From positions 116,063 through 180,062 of the forward strand of contig NZ_MWLK01000032.1 in NCBI RefSeq assembly GCF_002198715.1: a DNA stretch of 64,000 nucleotides, given 5' to 3'. Position numbers and translations under genes: made by a program. The DNA comes from Rhodomicrobium sp. R_RK_3. GTDB lineage: Bacteria > Pseudomonadota > Alphaproteobacteria > Rhizobiales > Rhodomicrobiaceae. Positions 28,778 to 35,676 of this stretch are shown one piece after another (the first letter of the stretch is position 1; every line of letters starts with the position of its first letter). The notes below the pieces were generated by a model. That model was not told the origin of the DNA and did no database searches. It saw only the letters and a list, made by a program, of their open reading frames with translations.

Positions 28778-28821
28778 GTACCGGCCATGGCCGGTACTGG
28801 CCGCCAATGGCCGCCATTGGC
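28778..28821. repeat. Two adjacent perfect palindromes upstream of the accessory cassette
   Basis: GTACCGGCCATGGCCGGTAC (28778-28797) is a 20-base perfect palindrome. Five bases later, GCCAATGGC and GCCATTGGC (28803-28821) form a 19-base palindrome around one central base. Both lie in the divergent intergenic region between the HTH gene and the small membrane protein gene. They could be operators or cruciform-forming sequence, or a transcript hairpin. Confidence 0.6.
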
Positions 28822-28995
28822 CAGCTTTGCGCCGCTCAGGAGAAGCCTAGCCGTCCCCTCCCTGCCGCGACCGGCGCATTGCCGCTCTGCCTTTGCTGCC
28901 AGTTACGTCCACCCTACTATTATTATTACGATAAAACCGGATCGAGTGAGATCCGGAACGTGTTGCGGCCGCATAGTGAACCCGTGTGGCCAAGG

Positions 28996-29463
28996 ATGGA
29001 GGAAATGGAAACGTCCAATTTCTTCAAGATATTTGGAATTCTGGGCGGACTTTGCACAATCGGCGCATTTTTACTGGAACTGAATCAGTATTTAGGGCAG
29101 ACGAAGTCGCAGGAAAGCGTTGTTATTTCCCAAGTCACTTGCGACTGGACGCTTTATATCCCTGCCGTTACCCGTATCCGTAAGGAAACAGAGAAGCCGT
29201 CCAGCCGCTATTCGTGGCTCGGGGCTGATCCAAATTTCACATATTATTACGACTACCAAACAGACGATGTGATTTGCACCTTGCAGCGCAAACCGCTGAC
29301 GCCGCAAGTTCACCCGTCCCGCTCGCAGGCCCCTGCCCGGCCACGCCAAGCGGATCGCAATCGGCAGGTCATCGTCTCTGGGTTACTTGCAATCATCCTG
29401 TTCTCGGCGATCGGCTTGAAGATCATCGGCATGATTCGGCGGGGAAGAGGCGGCGGGAAATAG
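28996..29463 (+). CDS. Hypothetical membrane protein with two transmembrane helices
   Basis: A 155-residue protein with helices at about residues 9-29 (FFKIFGILGGLCTIGAFLLE) and 126-147 (VIVSGLLAIILFSAIGLKII). Between them is a soluble loop of about 95 residues with two cysteines (VTCDW, VICTLQ) that could form a disulfide. The frame is open further upstream, but that part would be translated from palindromic intergenic DNA. ATG codons at 28996 and 29005 are the likely starts, with GGAGG between them. It diverges from the HTH/radical SAM pair and shares its intermediate base composition. No family is recognised. Confidence 0.6.
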   Translation: MEEMETSNFFKIFGILGGLCTIGAFLLELNQYLGQTKSQESVVISQVTCDWTLYIPAVTRIRKETEKPSSRYSWLGADPNFTYYYDYQTDDVICTLQRKPLTPQVHPSRSQAPARPRQADRNRQVIVSGLLAIILFSAIGLKIIGMIRRGRGGGK

Positions 29464-29486
29464 CGCCCCGGCCGCCCGTCCGAGGC

Positions 29487-29903
29487 CTACTGACAAGCCG
29501 CCCGCATCCCTTGCGCGACGCCGGTCTCGTTCGCCGCGATCAGCAGGGCGCATTTCTCCGCCGTGTCGGCCGTGCCGTAATAGCGGGTGGTGCCCTGGGC
29601 GGCGGTGTCGTCCTTGGTGACTTTCAGCCCGGCGGCGGTGAAACAGGCCTCGGCACGCTTCACCATCGTCCCGATCAGAGCCAGCGCCGAGGCATTGCCC
29701 TCGGGCGCCTGGAAGGTGCAATCCGTATCGGACGGGCATTCGGCGCGCAGCGCGCTGCTCGAGGCATATTCCTTGCGCAGATCGGCAACACAGGCGGCCG
29801 GCGCGGCTTGCGCCATGACGCCCCCGGCGCCGAGCACCGCAGCCAGTGCGAAAGCGGCCGCCGCGCGGCCTGGATGCTTGAAAGGCGTGGCTGAAATCTT
29901 CAC
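29487..29903 (-). CDS. Secreted small protein of unknown function
   Basis: A 138-residue protein with a clear Sec signal peptide (KISATPFKHPGRAAAAFALA, then a hydrophobic run ending near VMAQA). The GTG at 29903 is preceded by AAGGAGGAG at good spacing. The ATG two bases upstream is out of frame and stops at once. The mature part has six cysteines (AACVAD, AECPSDTDC, AEACF, EKCAL, AACQ), so a disulfide-bonded periplasmic protein is likely. No family is recognised. Confidence 0.7.
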   Translation of the reverse strand: MKISATPFKHPGRAAAAFALAAVLGAGGVMAQAAPAACVADLRKEYASSSALRAECPSDTDCTFQAPEGNASALALIGTMVKRAEACFTAAGLKVTKDDTAAQGTTRYYGTADTAEKCALLIAANETGVAQGMRAACQ

Positions 29904-30012
29904 CGCATCTCCTCCTTGCCCGGCTCCCGCGCCGGGCGGTCTTGCTGTTGGATCAAGCGCCCCTGGCCGCAAAAGTTCCCCGGCACACGGCGCTTCCCGC
30001 AGGCGGACCAGC

Positions 30013-30408
30013 CTAGTTCAGGCTCCGGGCGGCATAGGGGCTGTCGAGGGAGAATGCCGGGATCATTACGTCAAAGGTCTCGCCGTCCTCGGCCTCCATC
30101 GTGTACCAGCCATGCATGATGCCGGACGGCGTGCGCAAAGGTGCGCCGCTTGTATAGCGGAAGCTCTCGCCCGGCTCGAGCGTCGGCTGCTCGCCGACCA
30201 CGCCGGCGCCGCGCACCTCCTGCACCCGGCCGGCGGCGTCGGTGATGCGCCAGTAGCGCGACAGAAGCTGAACCCGGCTTTTGCCGTTATTGGTGATCTC
30301 GACCATATAGGCCCAGAAATAATGGTCGCGCAGGGGCGCGGAATCGTCCTCGAGAAAGCTCGGGACGACGCTGACCGTAATATCGTGCGTCGTGGCTTCG
30401 TAAGTCAC
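30013..30408 (-). CDS. apaG: ApaG domain protein
   Basis: A 131-residue protein with a fibronectin-III-like beta-sandwich typical of ApaG. Visible are HYFWAYMVEITNNGKSRVQLLSRYWRITD, the GxGVVGEQP loop (GAGVVGEQPTLEPGESFRYTSG) and the C-terminal GWYTMEAEDGETFDVMIPAFSL. ApaG was linked to Co2+/Mg2+ resistance and ApaH regulation in enterobacteria; its molecular role remains unsettled. It lies 30 bases downstream of metZ on the same strand, a common order in Hyphomicrobiales. Confidence 0.93.
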   Translation of the reverse strand: MTYEATTHDITVSVVPSFLEDDSAPLRDHYFWAYMVEITNNGKSRVQLLSRYWRITDAAGRVQEVRGAGVVGEQPTLEPGESFRYTSGAPLRTPSGIMHGWYTMEAEDGETFDVMIPAFSLDSPYAARSLN

Positions 30409-30438
30409 CGGCCGTCTCCCGCCCCCGCAAGTCGCGCC

Positions 30439-31644
30439 TCAGACGGCGGCGCGGAAGGCTTGCTCCAGATCGCCCACCAGATCGGCGGCGTCCTCCAGGC
30501 CGACCGACAGGCGAAGCATGTTGTCGCCAATACCCATAGCGCCGCGCACCTCCGGCGTGAAGCGCTGATGTGTGGTTGTCGCCGGATGCGAGATCAGGCT
30601 TTTGGCATCGCCCAGATTGTTGGAGATTTTGATGATCTTCAGCGCATCGACGATGCGGAAGGCGGTCTGCTTGTCGCCCTTGACCGAGAAGGTCAGCAGC
30701 GTGCCGCCCGAGGCCATCTGCCTTGCCGCCAGTTCGCGCTGGGGGAAATCCTCGCGGCCAGGGTAAAGCACGCTCTCGATCTGCGGCCATTCCGCCATCG
30801 CATCGGCGAGCTTGGCCGCCGTGGCCGCCATGCGCTCGACCCGAAGGGGAAGCGTTTCCAGGCCCTTCAGCAGCACCCAGGCGTTGAACGGGCTGAGCGA
30901 GGGGCCGGTCTGGCGCAGATAGACCTTGAGGTAATCGTTAAGGAACTGCTCCGAGCACAGCACGACGCCGCCGAGACATCGCCCCTGGCCGTCAATGTGC
31001 TTGGTCGCGGAATAGACGACGATATCGGCGCCGAGCGTCAGCGGCTTTTGCAGGATGGGCGTGGCGAAGACATTGTCGATGATGAACAGCGCGCCGCAAT
31101 CCTTGGCGATCGCCGAGACGGCGGCGATGTCGACCAGCTCCAGCGTCGGATTGGCCGGCGTCTCGCAGAAGAAGGCGCGGGTGTTGGGCCGGACCGCGGC
31201 GCGCCAGGCGCCCAGATCACGGCCATCGACCAGCGTGCAGGAGACGCCGAAGCGCGGCAGCAATTCCTCGATCACATAGCGGCAGGAGCCGAACAGCACC
31301 TGGCTTGCAACGACATGATCGCCCGCCTTCATATAGGCGAAGAAGGCCGCCGTCACCGCCGCCATGCCCGAGGCGGTCGAGCGCGCCACTTCCGACCCTT
31401 CGAGCAGGGCCATGCGCGTCTCGAACATGGTCAGCGTCGGGTTGGAATAGCGGGTATAGATGTAGCCTTCCTGGTCGCCCTTGAAGCGAAGTTCGGCATC
31501 GTGCGCGGTTTCGTAGACGAAGCCGGAATTCAGGAACAGCGCCTCGGAGGTCTCCCCGAAGGGGGTGCGGAGCGTGCCGCCATGCACCAGGGCGGTCGCC
31601 TGACCCCAGGATTTTTCGGGAGAATCGTCGCTATGCTGAGCCAT
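30439..31644 (-). CDS. metZ: O-succinylhomoserine sulfhydrylase
   Basis: A 401-residue PLP enzyme of the Cys/Met metabolism family. It forms homocysteine from O-succinylhomoserine and sulfide in methionine synthesis. The PLP lysine is in YSATKHIDGQGR (Lys215). Also visible are YTRYSNPTLTMFE, SGMAAVTAAF and ISHPATTTHQRF. The ATG at 31644 (MAQHSDD) has GAAGGAC upstream. A SAM-II riboswitch precedes it, which supports a methionine role over cystathionine gamma-synthase activity. Confidence 0.92.
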   Translation of the reverse strand: MAQHSDDSPEKSWGQATALVHGGTLRTPFGETSEALFLNSGFVYETAHDAELRFKGDQEGYIYTRYSNPTLTMFETRMALLEGSEVARSTASGMAAVTAAFFAYMKAGDHVVASQVLFGSCRYVIEELLPRFGVSCTLVDGRDLGAWRAAVRPNTRAFFCETPANPTLELVDIAAVSAIAKDCGALFIIDNVFATPILQKPLTLGADIVVYSATKHIDGQGRCLGGVVLCSEQFLNDYLKVYLRQTGPSLSPFNAWVLLKGLETLPLRVERMAATAAKLADAMAEWPQIESVLYPGREDFPQRELAARQMASGGTLLTFSVKGDKQTAFRIVDALKIIKISNNLGDAKSLISHPATTTHQRFTPEVRGAMGIGDNMLRLSVGLEDAADLVGDLEQAFRAAV

Positions 31645-31704
31645 GTGCTTGTCCTTCAATGCATAAACCGGCCTTGAACGCCGGGTCGGACAAGTCTCGA
31701 CGCG

Positions 31705-31762
31705 GCCATTTAGCGAGTTATTTTACGTGGCTGCAAGCCGGCCGGCCAAATCACCACGGGTT
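31705..31762 (-). ncRNA. SAM-II riboswitch upstream of metZ
   Basis: On the minus strand the leader reads CGTGGTGATTTGGCC, then GGCCGGCTTGCAGCCACGT, then a linker and GCTAAA. These are the conserved blocks of the SAM-II (metA) riboswitch: P1 formed by GTGG and CCAC, the loop pairing around GGCTTGC, and the terminal GCTAAA for the pseudoknot. SAM binding would lower metZ expression by hiding the ribosome site about 50 bases downstream. Recognised by eye from the consensus, without folding. Confidence 0.88.
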
Positions 31763-31840
31763 GAAGTGGATTAAACAGGCACGGGGCTTGGCGTCAAGGC
31801 CCGTATGGGTATGATGCGCCACATGGAGAGACAGGACGAG

Positions 31841-32968
31841 ATGAGCCGCGATGAAGGCGAGACAGGCGGCAACGCGCCGCAGATGCCGGACGGGCTGCTG
31901 CCGGCGCAGGCACTGCGCGGCCTGATCGCGGCCGGGCATATTTCCGCGCGCGAGCCGATTTCGGCGGGACAGGTTCAGCCGGCCAGCCTCGATTTGCGGC
32001 TCGGCGATGTCGCCTACCGGGTGCGCGCCAGTTTTCTGCCGACGGCGCGGATGAGCGTCGAGGCCAAGCTGTCCGCCTTCGGCCTGCACGAGATCAGCCT
32101 CGCGGGCGGCGCGGTGCTGGAAACGGGCTGCGTCTATGTCGTGCCGCTGCAGGAGCGGCTGTCGCTGCCTTCCGGCATTTCCGCCGCCGCCAATCCGAAG
32201 AGCTCGACCGGGCGGCTCGACGTGTTCACCCGGATCATCACCAGCACCGGGCCAGCCTTCGACCAGATCCCGGCGGGCTATGACGGGCCGCTCTATGCCG
32301 AGATTTGCCCGCAGACGTTCCCCGTGCTGGTCCGGCCCGGCACCATGCTGGCGCAGATCCGCTTCCGGCGCGGCGAGGCCGAGAACACCGACGCGCAGCT
32401 CGCCCAGCTCCACCGCGAGCAGCGGCTGATTTCCGGCGACACCGCCGATATCGCCGATGGCATCGCGCTGTCGGTCGACCTGTCGGGGGAGAGCGGCAGC
32501 GGCATTATCGGCTACCGGGCCAAGCGCCATACCGGCGTCGTCGACATGGACCTGCCGGGCGGCTTTCCCACCGAGGAGTTTTGGGAGCCGATCCATTCGC
32601 TGAAGGACCGGCGGCTGATCCTCGACCCGGACCAGTTCTACATCCTCGCCTCCAAGGAAGCGGTGCACGTGCCGCCGACCCACGCGGCGGAAATGGTGCC
32701 GTTCAACCCGCTGGTCGGCGAATTCCGGGTGCATTATGCCGGCTTCCTCGACCCCGGCTTCGGCCATGAGGCGGCGGGCGGCGCGGGCAGCCGGGTGGTG
32801 CTCGAGGTGCGCAGCCACAAGGTGCCGTTCATCCTCGAGGACGGGCAGATCGTCGGCCGGGTGATCTATGAGCAGCTCACCGAAATCCCCGACCAGATCT
32901 ACGGCATGGGCATCGGCTCCAATTATCAGGCGCAAGGGCTGAAGCTTTCAAAGCATTTCCGCGACTGA
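31841..32968 (+). CDS. dcd: 2'-deoxycytidine 5'-triphosphate deaminase, double-domain form
   Basis: A 375-residue protein of the dCTP deaminase/dUTPase superfamily in the long tandem form seen in Hyphomicrobiales. The first half has ISAGQVQPASLDLRLGDVAY and NPKSSTGRLDVFTRIITS. The second half repeats the fold with GYRAKRHTGVVDMD, VHVPPTHAAEMVPFNP and GFLDPGFGHEA. It should deaminate dCTP to dUTP for thymidylate synthesis. Start codons at 31805, 31811 and 31841 are in frame; I chose 31841 for family length and the preceding AGGACGAG. The stop overlaps the next gene (TGATG). Confidence 0.85.
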   Translation: MSRDEGETGGNAPQMPDGLLPAQALRGLIAAGHISAREPISAGQVQPASLDLRLGDVAYRVRASFLPTARMSVEAKLSAFGLHEISLAGGAVLETGCVYVVPLQERLSLPSGISAAANPKSSTGRLDVFTRIITSTGPAFDQIPAGYDGPLYAEICPQTFPVLVRPGTMLAQIRFRRGEAENTDAQLAQLHREQRLISGDTADIADGIALSVDLSGESGSGIIGYRAKRHTGVVDMDLPGGFPTEEFWEPIHSLKDRRLILDPDQFYILASKEAVHVPPTHAAEMVPFNPLVGEFRVHYAGFLDPGFGHEAAGGAGSRVVLEVRSHKVPFILEDGQIVGRVIYEQLTEIPDQIYGMGIGSNYQAQGLKLSKHFRD

Positions 32969-33504
32969 TGGGCCCGGTCGTACCGCTTTCGGCATTGGAC
33001 AAGCCCGAGGAGGCCCTGGCCGGGATCGAGGCGATCTTCTTCGCCAGTGCCCTGACGCAGGACTTCGCCTCGGACGAGGCCAGGGCGAATTTCCGCGAAT
33101 TGTGGCTGGGCCGGTATTTGCGGCATTTCCCGGCGGCGTGTTTCGTGGCGCTCGATCCGGCGGGCGCGGTCGCCGGATATCTCACCGGCGCGCCGGCGAG
33201 CAACGAGCCGCCGCTGCTGGGACCGGATTATTACGATGCCCTGCCCGCCGCGCTGATCGCGGCCTTTCCGGCGCATGTGCATGTGAATGTGCGCGGACAT
33301 TGGCGCGGACGCGGCGTCGGCGCGGCGCTGGTCGAGGCGTTCCGGGCGCATTGCCGGGCGCGCGGGATTTCGGGTCTGCACGCGGTGACGGGCGCGGACA
33401 CAAGGGCCGCGGCGTTTTTCAGCCGCTGCGGGCTGACGGAGCAGGCGCAGACGACATGGCGCGGAAGGCGGCTGGTGTTTTTGGGTGAAGAGCTCTCGGG
33501 CTAA
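32968..33504 (+). CDS. GNAT family N-acetyltransferase
   Basis: A 178-residue acetyltransferase. The acetyl-CoA pyrophosphate loop is seen as HWRGRGVGAALVEAF (motif A, about residues 111-126), preceded by HVHVNV. The C-terminal part has the usual AAAFFSRCGLTEQAQTTW. Its ATG overlaps the dcd stop by one base, so the two are translationally coupled. The acceptor substrate is unknown. Confidence 0.85.
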   Translation: MGPVVPLSALDKPEEALAGIEAIFFASALTQDFASDEARANFRELWLGRYLRHFPAACFVALDPAGAVAGYLTGAPASNEPPLLGPDYYDALPAALIAAFPAHVHVNVRGHWRGRGVGAALVEAFRAHCRARGISGLHAVTGADTRAAAFFSRCGLTEQAQTTWRGRRLVFLGEELSG

Positions 33505-33530
33505 TTCTCAGCGCCCGACACACGCTCGGA

Positions 33531-33640
33531 CGTAATCCCCGCGAAAGCGGGGACCCAGTACTCCGCAGCATTCGCGTTCGACTCAGAGATCTACCAACCA
33601 TGCTGCCCTTCACTGGGTCCCCGCTCTCGCGGGGATGACG
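33531..33640. repeat. Family A dispersed repeat, copy after the GNAT gene
   Basis: It begins CGTAATCCCCGCGAAAGCGG and ends CCGCTCTCGCGGGGATGACG, with ACCCAGTA and CACTGGGT inside each end. The whole 110-base unit is an inverted repeat with a less conserved centre. It lies between convergent genes and could end transcription from both sides. Confidence 0.8.
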
Positions 33641-33655
33641 AAAAGGGTTCGGCCC

Positions 33656-34063
33656 CTAGCAAGCCCCGGCATGATCCTTGGCGACTCTGCTTCCCCGCCG
33701 CTCGCAATCATTGCCGTAGGTCTTGCCGTCGCAGCCGCAGACGGGGGCATATTCGCGCGTGCACATTTGCGGAATTTCGACGCAAGTGCCGGAAATATCC
33801 GCGCCCCGGCACAGGCCCGGCATCGGGTCGCAGTACAAGCCCTCGCGGCACTGAAACCCGGCAATGCCGCCGCACATCTCGCCGACGCCTGCCATCCGCC
33901 GCCCCTGCGCCTCGGCTGCGCCGCTCAGCGCCGCGAGCAGGAGGCCGGCGGCTACCGCAAGCTCACTCCGGCAGCGGAACGCCGGTCTCGCCGAAGGCCT
34001 TGGCTTGCCGGGCCGCAACCTCGTCCAGGTTGAAATCGTGAATGGTCTCGTTGAAAAGCTCAT
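33656..34063 (-). CDS. Secreted Kazal-type protease inhibitor-like protein
   Basis: A 135-residue reading with a signal peptide-like segment (ELAVAAGLLLAALSGAAEAQ), a cysteine-rich stretch (EMCGGIAGFQCREGLYCDP) and a C-terminal Kazal domain (MCTREYAPVCGCDGKTYGND, then C-x13-C). The Kazal fold inhibits serine proteases. Copies with this preceding Cys-rich block occur in secreted proteobacterial proteins. The start is unclear: the ATG at 34063 and a TTG at 34018 both lie inside the ABC1 kinase gene, overlapping it by 101 or 56 bases, and no closer start precedes the signal peptide. Inhibitory activity is inference. Confidence 0.75.
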   Translation of the reverse strand: MSFSTRPFTISTWTRLRPGKPRPSARPAFRCRSELAVAAGLLLAALSGAAEAQGRRMAGVGEMCGGIAGFQCREGLYCDPMPGLCRGADISGTCVEIPQMCTREYAPVCGCDGKTYGNDCERRGSRVAKDHAGAC

Positions 34064-35342
34064 AAAAATTCATTTCCGCGTCGAGATGCAAAAACACGCC
34101 GCCGAGGCCGATCGCGGCGCGGTCCATGAAGACGAATTCGCGCGGCACCTTGACCGGGCCTTTCTCCTTCAGCCCCTTATGCACCAGAAACGCCTCGCGC
34201 CGTCCATATTGGCTCGGCGAGACGCCCTCGGCGATGCGGCGGGTGCGGTTATCCAATAGCGGGCCGTAGATGAACTTTGCCCAAAGGTTGAGGACGTCGA
34301 TCAATTCGTTGGAGAGGCCGCGGAAGCCCCAGGTCTCGTAGGCGTGCACGATCAGGGCGCGGTCGTCGCGCAAGATGCCGTGATAGAGGTCGATGACGCC
34401 GCCGACGAAGCGCGGGGCAAAGGTGCGCACGCAGCCATAATCGAGCAAATTGATACCGGCGGCGCGGCCGTCCTCCTCGAAGATGCTGTAATTGCCCAGA
34501 TGCGGGTCGCCGTGGATGACGCCGAAATGGCTGAACGGGTGCCACCAGGCGCGGAACATGGCGCGGGTGATCTGATTGCGCTCCTCCTGGCCGCGCGTCT
34601 TGTAGTCGAGCAGCCGGCCGCCTTCGAGCCAGTCCATGGTGAGCAGGCGCTTGGTCGACAGCTCCGGACGGATGCCGGGCACGCGGATCAGGGCGTCCTT
34701 GTCGAAAATCTGGCCGTAGAGCGACATGTGCCGGCCTTCGAGTTCGTAGTCCAGCTCCTCGCGCAGGCGGGCCGAGATCTCCGCCGCGATTTCCGAGGTG
34801 TCGATGGCAGGGTCCATGCGCTTGTGGATGGCGAGGACGAAGCCGAGCTGGTTGAGGTCGGCCTCGACGGCGGACTGCATGTCGGGATATTGCAGCTTGC
34901 AGGCCAGTTCCGCGCCGTCCGGCGCCCTGGCCTTATGCACCTGCCCGAGCGAGGCCGACGCGGCGGCTTCGCGCGAGAACTCGATGAAGCGGCTTTCCCA
35001 ATCCGGGCCGAGTTCCGCCGCCATGCGCCGCTTGACGAAGACCCAGCCCATGGGCGGGGCGTGCATCTGCAGCTTGGCCAGTTCCTCGGCATATTCGGGC
35101 GGCAATGCATCGGGGATGGTGGAAAGGAGCTGCGCCACCTTCATCAGCGGCCCCTTGAGGCCGCCGAGCGCGCTCGCCAGGGCGGTCGCGTTCTTCTCCC
35201 GGTCGAGCGCAAGGCCGAGCACATAGCGCGTCGCCATCCCCGCCGCCACGCCCCCGACATTGGTGCCGACCTGCGCATAGCGCTGCAGGCGACGGCTCAG
35301 GCGGTTGGCTTCGTCGTCGCGCGGGGGGATGTTGTCGGTCAT
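33963..35342 (-). CDS. ABC1/UbiB family atypical kinase
   Basis: A 459-residue member of the ABC1/AarF/ADCK/UbiB family, ATP-binding proteins mostly linked to ubiquinone or lipid biology. Visible are the KxGQ-like element (KGPLMKVAQLLSTIPDALP), the Ala-rich loop AAASASLGQVH, the ATP lysine in LACKLQYP, the catalytic loop HGDPHLGNY and the DFG-equivalent DYG. No membrane anchor is evident at the C-terminus. The last 101 bases overlap the Kazal gene. The true substrate is unknown for this branch. Confidence 0.9.
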   Translation of the reverse strand: MTDNIPPRDDEANRLSRRLQRYAQVGTNVGGVAAGMATRYVLGLALDREKNATALASALGGLKGPLMKVAQLLSTIPDALPPEYAEELAKLQMHAPPMGWVFVKRRMAAELGPDWESRFIEFSREAAASASLGQVHKARAPDGAELACKLQYPDMQSAVEADLNQLGFVLAIHKRMDPAIDTSEIAAEISARLREELDYELEGRHMSLYGQIFDKDALIRVPGIRPELSTKRLLTMDWLEGGRLLDYKTRGQEERNQITRAMFRAWWHPFSHFGVIHGDPHLGNYSIFEEDGRAAGINLLDYGCVRTFAPRFVGGVIDLYHGILRDDRALIVHAYETWGFRGLSNELIDVLNLWAKFIYGPLLDNRTRRIAEGVSPSQYGRREAFLVHKGLKEKGPVKVPREFVFMDRAAIGLGGVFLHLDAEMNFYELFNETIHDFNLDEVAARQAKAFGETGVPLPE

Positions 35343-35472
35343 GGGTGGGTCAGCTCAGCCTCGGTTCATGCCGGAGATGGGGTTTTTCCCGCGCCGTTCC
35401 AAGCGGCAGCTTGGGGTGCCGCACCGCGCCGGACGAATAGCCGCGTGAGCACAGCCAACACATGGCCCCTCC

Positions 35473-35587
35473 CGTCGTCCCGGACACCGCGAAGCGGTGA
35501 GCCGGGACCCAATGGCTGATCCGCGATCGCTGCGGCAAGAGGATATGCGAGTGGGCCCCGGCTCTGACGGCCGGGGCGACGGATGAG
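35473..35587. repeat. Dispersed repeat family B, copy 2
   Basis: It begins CGTCGTCCCGGACACCGCG and ends CCGGGGCGACGG, with GAGCCGGGACCCAATGGC and CTGCGGCAAGAGGATATGCG inside. Closely related to the copies at 1599 and 47900. It fills most of the 334-base space between the ABC1 kinase and pepF. No gene is seen there. Confidence 0.8.
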
Positions 35588-35676
35588 AGGTCTTCGGAAT
35601 TCGCAAAGATCTCTCGCGGGAAGGCTCCCGCGCAAGGCGAGAGTGACGGGCTGCGCGAAGCACAGCCGGACACCCC

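Noticed and set aside
28630..28995. N-terminal extension of the two-helix membrane protein
   Set aside because: The extra 122 codons run through palindromic intergenic DNA and overlap the start of the divergent HTH gene. The translation is not protein-like.
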